Of a stretch of DNA of 64,000 nucleotides, positions 25,701 through 40,914 are shown piece after piece. Below the pieces are notes generated by a model that had not been told where the DNA came from, made no database searches, and saw only the letters and a program-made list of their open reading frames with translations. Within the stretch, counting starts at the first letter, position 1. The number at the start of each line of letters is the position of its first letter. The DNA is from Cherax quadricarinatus (Eukaryota; Arthropoda; Malacostraca; Decapoda; Parastacidae), in NCBI RefSeq assembly GCF_038502225.1, contig NC_091293.1, positions 1,008,727-1,072,726 of the forward strand. Direction: 5' to 3'. Both the position numbers and the translations under genes were made by a program.

Positions 25701-28700
25701 TAAAGTTACTTTGCAGCACATACAGTGTTAATGTTACTTTGCAGCACATACAGTGTTAATGTTACTTTGCAGCACATACAGTGTTAATGTTACTTTGCAG
25801 CACATACAGTGTTAATGTTACTTTGCAGCACATACAGTGTTAATGTTACTTTGCAGCACATACAGTGTTAATGTTACTTTGCAGCACATACAGTGTTAAT
25901 GTTACTTTGCAGCACATACAGTGTTAATGTTACTTTGCAGCACATACAGTGTTAATGTTACTTTGCAGCACATACAGTGTTAATGTTACTTTGCAGCACA
26001 TACAGTGTTAATGTTACTTTGCAGCACATACAGTGTTAATGTTACTTTGCAGCACATACAGTGTTAATGTTACTTTGCAGCACATACAGTGTTAATGTTA
26101 CTTTGCAGCACATACAGTGTTAATGTTACTTTGCAGCACGTACAGTGTTAATGTTACTTTGCAGCACATACAGTGTTAATGTTACTTTGCAGCACATACA
26201 GTGTTAATGTTACTTTGCAGCACATACAGTGTTAATGTTACTTTGCAGCACATACAGTGTTAATGTTACTTTGCAGCACATACAGTGTTAATGTTACTTT
26301 GCAGCACATACAGTGTTAATGTTACTTTGCAGCACATACAGTGTTAATGTTACTTTGCAGCACATACAGTGTTAATGTTACTTTGAAGCACATACAGTGT
26401 TAATGTTACTTTGCAGCACATACAGTGTTAATGTTACTTTGCAGCACATACAGTGTTAATGTTACTTTGCAGCACATACAGTGTTAATGTTACTTTGCAG
26501 CACATGCAGTGTTAATGTTAGCACATACAGTGTTAATGTTACTTTGCAGCACATACAGTGTTAATGTTACTTTGCAGCACATACAGTGTTAATGTTACTT
26601 TGCAGCACATACAGTGTTAATGTTACTTTGTACTTTGCAGCACATACAGTGTTAATGTTACTTTGCAGCACATACAGTGTTAATGTTACTTTGTAGCACA
26701 TACAGTGTTAATGTTACTTTGCAGCACATACAGTGTTAATGTTACTTTGCAGCATATACAGTGTTAATGTTACTTTGCAGCACATACAGTGTTAATGTTA
26801 CTTTGCAGCACATACAGTGTTAATGTTACTTTGCAGCACATACAGTGTTAATGTTACTTTGCAGCACATACAGTGTTAATGTTACTTTGCAGCACATACA
26901 GTGTTAATGTTACTTTGCAGCACATACAGTGTTAATGTTACTTTGCAGCACATACAGTGTTAATGTTACTTTGCAGCACATACAGTGTTAATGTTACTTT
27001 GCAGCACATACAGTGTTAATGTTACTTTGCAGCACATACAGTGTTAATGTTACTTTGCAGCATATACAGTGTGAATGTTACTTTGCAGCACATACAGTGT
27101 TAATGTTACTTTGCAGCACATACAGTGTTAATGTTACTTTGCAGCACATACAGTGTTAATGTTACTTTGCAGCACATACAGTGTTAATGTTACTTTGCAG
27201 CACATACAGTGTTAATGTTACTTTTAGCACATACAGCACATGCAGTGTTAATGTTACTTTGCAGCACATACAGTGTTAATGTTACTTTGTAGCACATACA
27301 GTGTTAATGTTACTTTGCAGCACATACAGTGTTAATGTTCCTTTGCAGCACATACAGTGTTATTGTTACTTTGCAGCACATACAGTGTTAATGTTACTTT
27401 GCAGCACATACAGTGTTAATGTTACTTTGCAGCACATACAGTGTTAATGTTACTTTGCAGCACATACAGTGTTAATGTTACTTTGCAGCACATACAGTGT
27501 TAATGTTACTTTGCAGCACATACAGTGTTAATGTTACTTTGCAGCACATACAGTGTTAATGTTACTTTGCAGCACTTACAGTGTTAATGTTACTTTGCAG
27601 CACATACAGTGTTAATGTTACTTTGCAGCACATACAGTGTTTTTGTTACTTTGCAGCACATACAGTGTTAATGTTACTTTGCAGCACATACAGTGTTAAT
27701 GTTACTTTGCAGCACATACAGTGTTAATGTTCCTTTGCAGCACATACAGTGTTAATGTTACTTTGCAGCACATACAGTGTTAATGTTACTTTGCAGCACA
27801 TACAGTGTTAATGTTACTTTGCAGCACATACAGTGTTAATGTTACTTTGCAGCACATACAGTGTTAATGTTACTTTGCAGCACATACAGTGTTAATGTTA
27901 CTTTGCAGCACATACAGTGTGAATGTTACTTTGCAGCACATACAGTGTTAATGTTACTTTGCAGCACATACAGTGTTAATGTTACTTTGCAGCACATACA
28001 GTGTGAATGTTACTTTGCAGCACATACAGTGTTAATGTTACTTTGCAGCACATACAGTGTTAATGTTACTTTGCAGCACATACAGTGTTAATGTTACTTT
28101 GCAGCACATACAGTGTTAATGTTACTTTGCAGCACATACAGTGTTAATGTTTTTGCAGCACATACAGTGTTAATGTTACTTTGCAGCACATACAGTGTTA
28201 ATGTTACTTTGCAGCACATACAGTGTTAATGTTACTTTGCAGCACATACAGTGTTAATGTTACTTTGCAGCACATACAGTGTTAATGTTACTTTGCAGCA
28301 CATACAGTGTTAATGTTACTTTGCAGCACATACAGTGTTAATGTTACTTTGCAGCACATACAGTGTTAATGTTACTTAGCAGCACATACAGTGTTAATGT
28401 TACTTTGCAGCACATGCAGTGTTAATGTTACTTTGCAGCACATACAGTGTTAATGTTACTTTGCAGCGCATACAGTGTTAATGTTACTTTGCAGCACATA
28501 CAGTGTTAATGTTACTTTGCAGCACATACAGTGTTAATGTTACTTTGCAGCACATACAGTGTTAATGTTACTTTGCAGCACATACAGTGTTAATGTTACT
28601 TTGCAGCACATACAGTGTTAATGTTACTTTGCAGCACATACAGTGTTAATGTTACTTTGCAGCACATACAGTGTTAATGTTACTTTGCAGCACATACAGT

Positions 28701-31700
28701 GTTAATGTTACTTTGCAGCACATACAGTGTTAATGTTACTTTGCAGCACATACAGTGTTAATGTTACTTTGCAGCACATACAGTGTTAATGTTACTTTGC
28801 AGCACATACAGTGTTAATGTTACTTTGCAGCACATACAGTGTTAATGTTACTTTGCAGCACATACAGTGTTAATGTTACTTTGCAGCACATACAGTGTTA
28901 ATGTTACTTTGTAGCACATACAGTGTTAATGTTACTTTGCAGCACATACAGTGTTAATGTTACTTTGCAGCACATACAGTGTTAATGTTACTTTGCAGCA
29001 CATACAGTGTTAATGTTACTTTGCAGCACATACAGTGTTAATGTTACTTTGCAGCACATACAGTGTTAATGTTACTTTGCAGCACAAACAGTGTTAATGT
29101 TACTTTGCAGCACATACAGTGTTAATGTTACTTTGCAGCACATACAGTGTTAATGTTACTTTGCAGCACATACAGTGTTAATGTTACTTTGCAGCACATA
29201 CAGTGTTAGGGTTACTTTGCAGCACATACAGTGTTAATGTTACTTTGCAGCACATACAGTGTTAATGTTACTTTGCAGCACATACAGTGTTAATGTTACT
29301 TTGCAGCACATACAGTGTTAATGTTACTTTGCAGCACATACAGTGTTAATGTTACTTTGCAGCACATACAGTGTTAATGTTACTTTGCAGCACATACAGT
29401 GTTAATGTTACTTTGCAGCACATACAGTGTTAATGTTACTTTGCAGCACATACAGTGTTAATGTTACTTTGCAGCACATACAGTGTTAATGTTACTTTGC
29501 AGCACATACAGTGTTAATGTTACTTTGCAGCACATACAGTGTTAATGTTACTTTGCAGCACATACAGTGTTAATGTTACTTTGCAGCACATACAGTGTTA
29601 ATGTTACTTTGTAGCACATACAGTGTTAATGTTACTTTGCAGCACATACAGTGTTAATGTTACTTTGCAGCACATACAGTGTTAATGTTACTTTGCAGCA
29701 CATACAGTGTTAATGTTACTTTGCAGCACATACAGTGTTAATGTTACTTTGCAGCACATACAGTGTTAATGTTACTTTGCAGCACATACAGTGTTAATGT
29801 TACTTTGCAGCACATACAGTGTTAATGTTACTTTGCAGCACATACAGTGTTAATGTTACTTTGCAGCACATACAGTGTTAATGTTACTTTGTAGCACATA
29901 CAGTGTTAATGTTACTTTGCAGCACATACAGTGTTAATGTTACTTTGTAGCACATACAGTGTTAATGTTACTTTGCAGCACATACAGTGTTAATGTTACT
30001 TTGTAGCACATACAGTGTTAATGTTACTTTGCAGCACATACAGTGTTAATGTTACTTTGTAGCACATACAGTGTTAATGTTACTTTGCAGCACATACAGT
30101 GTTAATGTTACTTTGTAGCACATACAGTGTTAATGTTACTTTGCAGCACATACAGTGTTAATGTTACTTTGTAGCACATACAGTGTTAATGTTACTTTGC
30201 AGCACATACAGTGTTAATGTTACTTTGCAGCACATACAGTGTTAATGTTACTTTGCAGCACATACAGTGTTAATGTTATTTTGCAGCACATACAGTGTTA
30301 ATGTTACTTTGCAGCACATACAGTGTTAATGTTACTTTGCAGCACATACAGTGTTAATGTTACTTTGCAGCACATACAGTGTTAATGTTACTTTGCAGCA
30401 CATACAGTGTTAATGTTACTTTGCAGCACATACAGTGTTAATGTTACTTTGCAGCACATACAGTGTTAATGTTACTTTGCAGCACATACAGTGTTAATGT
30501 TACTTTGCAGCACATACAGTGTTAATGTTACTTTGCAGCACATACAGTGTTAATGTTACTTTGCAGCACATACAGTGTTAATGTTACTTTGCAGCACATA
30601 CAGTGTTAATGTTACTTTGCAGCACATACAGTGTTAATGTTACTTTGTAGCACATACAGTGTTAATGTTACTTTGCAGCACATACAGTGTTAATGTTACT
30701 TTGCAGCACATACAGTGTTAATGTTACTTTGCAGCACATACAGTGTTAATGTTACTTTGCAGCACATACAGTGTTAATGTTACTTTGCAGCACATACAGT
30801 GTTAATGTTACTTTGCAGCACATACAGTGTTAATGTTACTTTGCAGCACATACAGTGTTAATGTTACTTTGCAGCACATACAGTGTTAATGTTACTTTGC
30901 AGCACATACAGTGTTAATGTTACTTTGCAGCACATACAGTGTTAATGTTACTTTGCAGCACATACAGTGTTAATGTTACTTTGCAGCACATACAGTGTTA
31001 ATGTTGCTTTGCAGCATATACAGTGTTAATGTTACTTTGCAGCACATACAGTGTTAATGTTACTTTGCAGCACATACAGTGTTAATGTTACTTTGCAGCA
31101 CATACAGTGTTTTTGTTACTTTGCAGAACATACAGTGTTAATGTTACTTTGCAGCACATACAGTGTTAATGTTAGTGCAGCACATACAGTGTTAATGTTA
31201 CTTTGCAGCACATACAGTGTTAATGTTACTTTGCAGCACATACAGTGTTAATGTTACTTTGCAGCACATACAGTGTTAATGTTACTTTGCAGCACATACA
31301 GTGTTAATGTTACTTTGCAGCACATACAGTGTTAATGTTACTTTGCAGCACATACAGTGTTAATGTTACTTTGCAGCACATACAGTGTTAATGTTACTTT
31401 GCAGCACATACAGTGTTAATGTTACTTTGCAGCACATACAGTGTTAATGTTACTTTGCAGCACATACAGTGTTAATGTTACTTTATAGCACATACAGTGT
31501 TAATGTTACTTTGTAGCACATACAGTGTGAATGTTACTTTGCAGCACATACACTGTTAATGTTACTTTGTAGCACATACAGTGTTAATGTTACTTTGCAG
31601 CACATACAGTGTTAATGTTACTTTGTAGCACATACAGTGTTAATGTTACTTTGCAGCACATACAGTGTTAATGTTACTTTGCAGCACATACAGTGTTAAT

Positions 31701-34700
31701 GTTACTTTGCAGCACATACAGTGTTAATGTTACTTTGCAGCACATACAGTGTTAATGTTACTTTGCAGCACATACAGTGGTAATGTTACTTTGCAGCACA
31801 TACAGTGTTAATGTTACTTTGCAGCACATACAGTGTTAATGTTACTTTGCAGCACATACAGTGTTAATGTTACTTTGCAGCACATACAGTGTTAATGTTA
31901 CTTTGCAGCACATACAGTGTTAATGTTACTTTGCAGCACATACAGTGTTAATGTTACTTTGCAGCACATACAGTGTTAATGTTACTTTGCAGCACATACA
32001 GTGTTAATGTTACTTTGCAGCACATACAGTGTTAATGTTACTTTGCAGCACATACAGTGTTAATGTTACTTTGCAGCACATACAGTGTTAATGTTACTTT
32101 GCAGCACATACAGTGTTAATGTTACTTTGCAGCACATACAGTGTTAATGTTACTTTGCAGCACATACAGTGTTAATGTTACTTTGCAGCACATACAGTGT
32201 TAATGTTACTTTGCAGCACATACAGTGTTAATGTTACTTTGCAGCACATACAGTGTTAATGTTACTTTGCAGCACATACAGTGTTAATGTTACTTTGCAG
32301 CACATACAATGTTAATGTTACTTTGCAGCACATACAGTGTTAATGTTACTTTGCAGCACATACAGTGTTAATGTTACTTTGCAGCACATACAGTGTTAAT
32401 GTTACTTTGCAGCACATACAGTGTTAATGTTACTTTGCAGCACATACAGTGTTAATGTTACTTTGCAGCACATACAGTGTTAATGTTACTTTGCAGCACA
32501 TACAGTGTTAATGTTACTTTGCAGCACATACAGTGTTAATGTTACTTTGCAGCACATACAGTGTTAATGTTACTTTGCAGCACATACAGTGTTAATGTTA
32601 CTTTGCAGCACATACAGTGTTAATGTTACTTTGCAGCACATACAGTGTTAATGTTACTTTGTAGCACATACAGTGTTAATGTTACTTTGCAGCACATACA
32701 GTGTTAATGTTACTTTGCAGCACATACAGTGTTAATGTTACTTTGCAGCACATACAGTGTTAATGTTACTTTGCAGCACATACAGTGTTAATGTTACTTT
32801 GCAGCACATACAGTGTTAATGTTACTTTGTAGCACATACAGTGTTAATGTTACTTTGCAGCACATACAGTGTTAATGTTACTTTGCAGCACATACAGTGT
32901 TAATGTTACTTTGCAGCACATACAGTGTTAATGTTACTTTGCAGCACATACAGTGTTAATGTTACTTTGCAGCACATACAGTGTTAATGTTACTTTGCAG
33001 CACATACAGTGTTAATGTTACTTTGCAGCACATACAGTGTTAATGTTACTTTGCAGCACATACAGTGTTAATGTTACTTTTCAGCACATACAGTGTTAAT
33101 GTTACTTTGCAGCACATACAGTGTTAATGTTACTTTGTAGCACATACAGTGTTAATGTTACTTTGTAGCACATACAGTGTTAATGTTACTTTGTAGCACA
33201 TACAGTGTTAATGTTACTTTGCAGCACATACAGTGTTAATGTTACTTTGTAGCACATACAGTGTTAATGTTACTTTGCAGCACATACAGTGTTAATGTTA
33301 CTTTGCAGCACATACAGTGTTAATGTTACTTTGCAGCACATACAGTGTTAATGTTACTTTGCAGCACATACAGTGTTAATGTTACTTTGCAGCACATACA
33401 GTGTTAATGTTACTTTGCAGCACATACAGTGTTAATGTTACTTTGCAGCACATACAGTGTTAATGTTATTTTGCAGCACATACAGTGTGAATGTTACTTT
33501 GCACCACAGTGTTAATGTTACTTTGCAGCACATACAGTGTTAATGTTACTTTGTAGCACATACAGTGTGAATGTTACTTTGCAGCACATACACTGTTAAT
33601 GTTACTTTGTAGCACATACAGTGTTAATGTTACTTTGCAGCACATACAGTGTTAATGTTACTTTCCAGCACATACAGTGTTAATGTTACTTTGCAGCACA
33701 TACAGTGTTAATGTTACTTTGTAGCACATACAGTGTTAATGTTACTTTGCAGCACATACAGTGTTAATGTTACTTTGTAGCACATACAGTGTTAATGTTA
33801 CTTTGCAGCACATACAGTGTTAATGTTACTTTGCAGCACATACAGTGTTAATGTTACTTTGCAGCACATACAGTGTTAATGTTACTTTGCAGCACATACA
33901 GTGTTAATGTTACTTTGCAGCACATACAGTGTTAATGTTACTTTGCAGCACATACAGTGTTAATGTTACTTTGCAGCACATACAGTGTTAATGTTACTTT
34001 GCAGCACATACAGTGTTAATGTTACATTGCAGCACATACAGTGTTAATGTTACTTTGCAGCACATACAGTGTTAATGTTACTTTGCAGCACATACAGTGT
34101 TAATGTTACTTTGCAGCACATACAGTGTTAATGTTACTTTGCAGCACATACAGTGTTAATGTTACTTTGCAGCACATACAGTGTGAATGTTACTTTGCAG
34201 CACATACAGTGTTAATGTTACTTTGCAGCACATACAGTGTTAATGTTACTTTGCAGCACATACAGTGTTAATGTTACTTTGCAGCACATACAGTGTTAAT
34301 GTTACTTTGCAGCACATACAGTGTTAATGTTACTTTGCAGCACATACAGTGTTAATGTTACTTTGCAGCACATACAGTGTTAATGTTACTTTGCAGCACA
34401 TACAGTGTTAATGTTACTTTGCAGCACATACAGTGTTAATGTTACTTTGCAGCACATACAGTGTTAATGTTACTTTGCAGCACATACAGTGTTAATGTTA
34501 CTTTGCAGCACATACAGTGTTAATGTTACTTTGCAGCACATACAGTGTTAATGTTACTTTGCAGCACATACAGTGTTAATGTTACTTTGCAGCACATACA
34601 GTGTTAATGTTACTTTGCAGCACATACAGTGTTAATGTTACTTTGTAGCACATACAGTGTTAATGTTACTTTGCAGCACATACAGTGTTAATGTTACTTT

Positions 34701-37700
34701 GCAGCACATACAGTGTTAATGTTACTTTGCAGCACATACAGTGTTAATGTTACTTTGCAGCACATACAGTGTTAATGTTACTTTGCAGCACATACAGTGT
34801 TAATGTTACTTTGCAGCACATACAGTGTTAATGTTACTTTGCAGCACATACAGTGTTAATGTTACTTTGCAGCACATACAGTGTTAATGTTACTTTGCAG
34901 CACATACAGTGTTAATGTTACTTTGCAGCACATACAGTGTTAATGTTACTTTGCAGCACATACAGTGTTAATGTTACTTTGCAGCACATACAGTGTTAAT
35001 GTTACTTTGCAGCACATACAGTGTTAATGTTACTTTGCAGCACATACAGTGTTAATGTTACTTTGCAGCACATACAGTGTTAATGTTACTTTGCAGCACA
35101 TACAGTGTTAATGTTACTTTGCAGCACATACAGTGTTAATGTTACTTTGCAGCACATACAGTGTTAATGTTACTTTGAGCACATACAGTGTTAATGTTAC
35201 TTTGCAGCACATACAGTGTTAATGTTACTTTGCAGCACATACAGTGTTAATGTTACTTTGCAGCACATACAGTGTTAATGTTACTTTGCAGCACATACAG
35301 TGTTAATGTTACTTTGCAGCACATACAGTGTTAATGTTACTTTGCAGCACATACAGTGTTAATGTTACTTTGCAGCACATACAGTGTTAATGTTACTTTG
35401 CAGCACATACAGTGTTAATGTTACTTTGCAGCACATACAGTGTTAATGTTACTTTGCAGCACATACAGTGTTAATGTTACTTTGCAGCACATACAGTGTT
35501 AATGTTACTTTGCAGCACATACAGTGTTAATGTTACTTTGCAGCACATACAGTGTTAATGTTACTTTGCAGCACATACAGTGTTAATGTTACTTTGTAGC
35601 ACATACAGTGTTAATGTTACTTTGTAGCACATACAGTGTTAATGTTACTTTGTAGCACATACAGTGTTAATGTTACTTTGTAGCACATACAGTGTTAATG
35701 TTACTTTGCAGCACATACAGTGTTAATGTTACTTTGCAGCACATACAGTGTTAATGTTACTTTGCAGCACATACAGTGTTAATGTTACTTTGCAGCACAT
35801 ACAGTGTTAATGTTACTTTGCAGCACATACAGTGTTAATGTTACTTTGCAGCACATACAGTGTTAATGTTACTTTGTAGCACATACAGTGTTAATGTTAC
35901 TTTGTAGCACATACAGTGTTAATGTTACTTTGCAGCACATACAGTGTTAATGTTACTTTGCAGCACATACAGTGTTAATGTTACTTTGTAGCACATACAG
36001 TGTTAATGTTACTTTGCAGCACATACAGTGTTAATGTTACTTTGCAGCACATACAGTGTTAATGTTACTTTGCAGCACATACAGTGTTAATGTTACTTTG
36101 CAGCACATACAGTGTTAATGTTACTTTGCAGCACATACAGTGTTAATGTTACTTTGCAGCACATACAGTGTTAATGTTACTTTGCAGCACATACAGTGTT
36201 AATGTTACTTTGCAGCACATACAGTGTTAATGTTACTTTGCAGCACATACAGTGTTAATGTTACTTTACAGCACATACAGTGTTAATGTTACTTTTCAGC
36301 ACATACAGTGTTAATGTTACTTTGCAGCACATACAGTGTTAATGTTACCTTGCAGCACATACAGTGTTAATGTTACTTTGTAGCACATACAGTGTTAATG
36401 TTACTTTGCAGCACATACAGTGTTAATGTTACTTTGCAGCACATACAGTGTTAATGTTACTTTGCAGCACATACAGTGTTAATGTTACTTTGCAGCACAT
36501 ACAGTGTTAATGTTACTTTGCAGCACATACAGTGTTAATGTTACTTTGCAGCACATACAGTGTTAATGTTACTTTGCAGCAGATACAGTGTGAATGTTAC
36601 TTTGCAGCACATACAGTGTTAATGTTACTACAGTGTAAGCACATACACTGTTAATGTTACTTTGTAGCACATACAGTGTTAATGTTACTTTGCAGCACAT
36701 ACCGTGTTAATGTTACTTTCCAGCACATACAGTGTTAATGTTACTTTGCAGCACATACAGTGTTAATGTTACTTTGCAGCACATACAGTGTTAATGTTAC
36801 TTTGCAGCACATACAGTGTTAATGTTACTTTGCAGCACATACAGTGTTAATGTTACTTTGCAGCACATACAGTGTTAATGTTACTTTGCAGCACATACAG
36901 TGTTAATGTTACTTTGCAGCACATACAGTGTTAATGTTACTTTGTAGCACATACAGTGTTAATGTTACTTTGCAGCACATACAGTGTTAATGTTACTTTG
37001 CAGCACATACAGTGTTAATGTTACTTTGCAGCACATACAGTGTTAATGTTACTTTGCAGCACATACAGTGTTAATGTTACTTTGCAGCACATACAGTGTT
37101 AATGTTACTTTGCAGCACATACAGTGTTAATGTTACTTTGCAGCACATACAGTGTTAATGTTACTTTGCAGCACATACAGTGTTAATGTTACTTTGCAGC
37201 ACATACAGTGTTAATGTTACTTTGTAGCACATACAGTGTTAATGTTACTTTGCAGCACATACAGTGTTAATGTTACTTTGCAGCACATACAGTGTTAATG
37301 TTACTTTGCAGCACATACAGTGTTAATGTTACTTTGCAGCACATACAGTGTTAATGTTACTTTGCAGCACATACAGTGTTAATGTTACTTTGCAGCACAT
37401 ACAGTGTTAATGTTACTTTGCAGCACATACAGTGTTAATGTTACTTTGCAGCACTTACAGTGTTAATGTTACTTTGCAGCACATACAGTGTTAATGTTAC
37501 TTTGCAGCACATACAGTGTTAATGTTACTTTGCAGCACATACAGTGTTAATGTTACTTTGCAGCACATACAGTGTTAATGTTACTTTGCAGCACATACAG
37601 TGTTAATGTTACTTTGCAGCACATACAGTGTTAATGTTACTTTGCAGCACATACAGTGTTAATGTTACTTTGCAGCACATACAGTGTTAATGTTACTTTG

Positions 37701-40700
37701 CAGCACATACAGTGTTAATGTTACTTTGCAGCACATACAGTGTTAATGTTACTTTGCAGCACATACAGTGTTAATGTTACTTTGCAGCACATACAGTGTT
37801 AATGTTACTTTGTAGCACATACAGTGTTAATGTTACTTTGCAGCACATACAGTGTTAATGTTACTTTGCAGCACATACAGTGTTAATGTTACTTTGCAGC
37901 ACATACAGTGTTAATGTTACTTTGCAGCACATACAGTGTTAATGTTACTTTGCAGCACATACAGTGTTAATGTTACTTTGCAGCACATACAGTGTTAATG
38001 TTACTTTGCAGCACATACAGTGTTAATGTTACTTTGCAGCACATACAGTGTTAATGTTACTTTGCAGCACATACAGTGTTAATGTTACTTTGCAGCACAT
38101 ACAGTGTTAATGTTACTTTGCAGCACATACAGTGTTAATGTTACTTTGCAGCACATACAGTGTTAATGTTACTTTGTAGCACATACAGTGTTAATGTTAC
38201 TTTGCAGCACATACAGTGTTAATGTTACTTTATAGCACATACAGTGTTAATGTTACTTTGCAGCACATACAGTGTTAATGTTACTTTGCAGCACATACAG
38301 TGTTAATGTTACTTTGCAGCACATACAGTGTTAATGTTACTTTGCAGCACATACAGTGTTAATGTTACTTTGCAGCACATACAGTGTTAATGTTACTTTG
38401 CAGCACATACAGTGTTAATGTTACTTTGCAGCACATACAGTGTTAATGTTACTTTGCAGCACATACAGTGTTAATGTTACTTTGCAGCACATACAGTGTT
38501 AATGTTACTTTGCAGCACATACAGTGTTAATGTTACTTTGCAGCACATACAGTGTTAATGTTACTTTGCAGCACATACAGTGTTAATGTTACTTTGTAGC
38601 ACATACAGTGTTAATGTTACTTTGCAGCACATACAGTGTTAATGTTACTTTGTAGCACATACAGTGTTAATGTTACTTTTTAGCACATACAGTGTTAATG
38701 TTACTTTGTAGCACATACAGTGTTAATGTTACTGTGTAGCTCATGCAGTGTTAATGTTACTTTGCAGCACATACAGTGTTAATGTTACTTTGCAGCACAT
38801 ACAGTGTTAATGTTACTTTGCAGCACATACAGTGTTAATGTTACTTTGCAGCACATACAGTGTTAATGTTACTTTGCAGCACATACAGTGTTAATGTTAC
38901 TTTTCAGCACATACAGTGTTAATGTTACTTTGCAGCACATACAGTGTTAATGTTACTTTGCAGCACATACAGTGTTAATGTTACTTTGCAGCACATACAG
39001 TGTTAATGTTACTTTGCAGCACATACAGTGTTAATGTTACTTTTCAGCACATACAGTGTTAATGTTACTTTGCAGCACATACAGTGTTAATGTTACTTTG
39101 TAGCACATACAGTGTTAATGTTACTTTGCAGCACATACAGTGTTAATGTTACTTTGTAGCACATACAGTGTTAATGTTACTTTGTAGCACATACAGTGTT
39201 AATGTTACTTTGTAGCACATACAGTGTTAATGTTACTTTGTAGCACATACAGTGTTAATGTTACTTTGCAGCACATACAGTGTTAATGTTACTTTGCAGC
39301 ACATACAGTGTTAATGTTACTTTGCAGCACATACAGTGTTAATGTTACTTTGCAGCACATACAGTGTTAATGTTACTTTTTAGCACATACAGTGTTAATG
39401 TTACTTTGTAGCACATACAGTGTTAATGTTACTGTGTAGCTCATGCAGTGTTAATGTTACTTTGTAGCACATACAGTGTTAATGTTACTTTGTAGCACAT
39501 ACAGTGTTAATGTTACTTTGCAGCACATACAGTGTTAATGTTACTTTGCAGCACATACAGTGTTAATGTTACTTTGTAGCACATACAGTGTTAATGTTAC
39601 TTTGTAGCACATACAGTGTTAATGTTACTTTGCAGCACATACAGTGTTAATGTTACTTTGTAGCACATACAATGTTAATGTTACTTTGCAGCACATACAG
39701 TGTTAATGTTACTTTGCAGCACATACAGTGTTAATGTTACTTTGCTGCACATACAGTGTTAATGTTACTTTGCAGCACATACAGTGTTAATGTTACTTTG
39801 TAGCACATACAGTGTTAATGTTACTGTGTAGCACATACAGTGTTAATGTTACTTTGCAGCACATACAGTGTTAATGTTACTTTGCAGCACATACAGTGTT
39901 AATGTTACTTTGCAGCACATACAGTGTTAATGTTACTTTGCAGCACATACAGTGTTAATGTTACTTTGCAGCACATACAGTGTTAATGTTACTTTGCAGC
40001 ACATACAGTGTTAATGTTACTTTGCAGCACATACAGTGTTAATGTTACTTTGCAGCACATACAGTGTTAATGTTACTTTGCAGCACATACAGTGTTAATG
40101 TTACTTTGCAGCACATACAGTGTTAATGTTACTTTGCAGCACATACAGTGTTAATGTTACTTTGTAGCACATACAGTGTTAATGTTACTTTGCAGCACGC
40201 ACAGTGTTAATGTTACTTTATAGCACATACAGTGTTTATGTTACTTTGCAGCACATATAGTGTTAATGTTACTTTGCAGCACATACAGTGTTAATGTTAC
40301 TTTGCAGCACTTACAGTGTTAATGTTACTTTGCAGCACATACAGTGTTAATGTTACTTTGCAGCACATACAGTGTTAATGTTACTTTGCAGCACGTACAG
40401 TGTTAATGTTACTTTGTAGCACATACAGTGTTAATGTTACTTTGCAGCACATACAGTGTTAATGTTACTTTGCAGCACATACAGTGTTAATGTTACTTTG
40501 CAGCACATACAGTGTTAATGTTACTTTGCAGCACATACAGTGTTAATGTTACTTTGCAGCACATACAGTGTTAATGTTACTTTGCAGCACATACAGTGTT
40601 AATGTTACTTTGTAGCACATACAGTGTTAATGTTACTTTGCAGCACATACAGTGTTAATGTTACTTTGTAGCACATACAGTGTTAATGTTACTTTGCAGC

Positions 40701-40914
40701 ACATACAGTGTTAATGTTACTTTGCAGCACATACAGCGTTAATGTTACTTTGTAGCACATACATTGTTAATGTTACTTTGCACCACATACAGTGTTAATG
40801 TTACTTTGCAGCACATACAGTGTTAATGTTACTTTGCAGCACATACAGTGTTAATGTTACTTTGCAGCACGTACAGTGTTAATGTTACTTTGCAGCACGT
40901 ACAGTGTGAATGTT
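10712..40914. repeat. 28-bp satellite DNA, 30.2 kb, about 1,080 units
   Basis: A head-to-tail array of a 28-bp unit made of 'cagtgttaatgttacttt' followed by 'gcagcacata'. It continues without interruption by unrelated DNA. The unit is about 36% GC. Units at the left end (10.7-15 kb) are diverse (gttcctttg, tgtgaatg, gtagcac, cattcag, single indels). The stretch from about 15.7 to 40 kb is nearly uniform, and variation rises again in the last kilobase. The main polymorphism is gCagcac versus gTagcac. Rare indels mark single units (24729, 26519, 26630, 27226, 28150, 31173, 35176, 36630). No ORF, transposon or spacer lies inside. The reading frames reported in it (76-80 codons) are stop-free accidents. 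Confidence 0.98.

Noticed and set aside
14727..31251. Short frames of 66-80 codons inside the 28-bp satellite
   Set aside because: They arise only where variants remove the frequent TAA of the unit; the sequence is pure repeat.
10712..40914. CRISPR array
   Set aside because: The 28-bp length is suggestive, but there are no spacers between repeats and no cas genes, and the surroundings are eukaryotic.
10712..40914. Centromere assignment
   Set aside because: A long homogeneous satellite is compatible with this, but no CENP-B-box-like motif or other direct evidence is visible.
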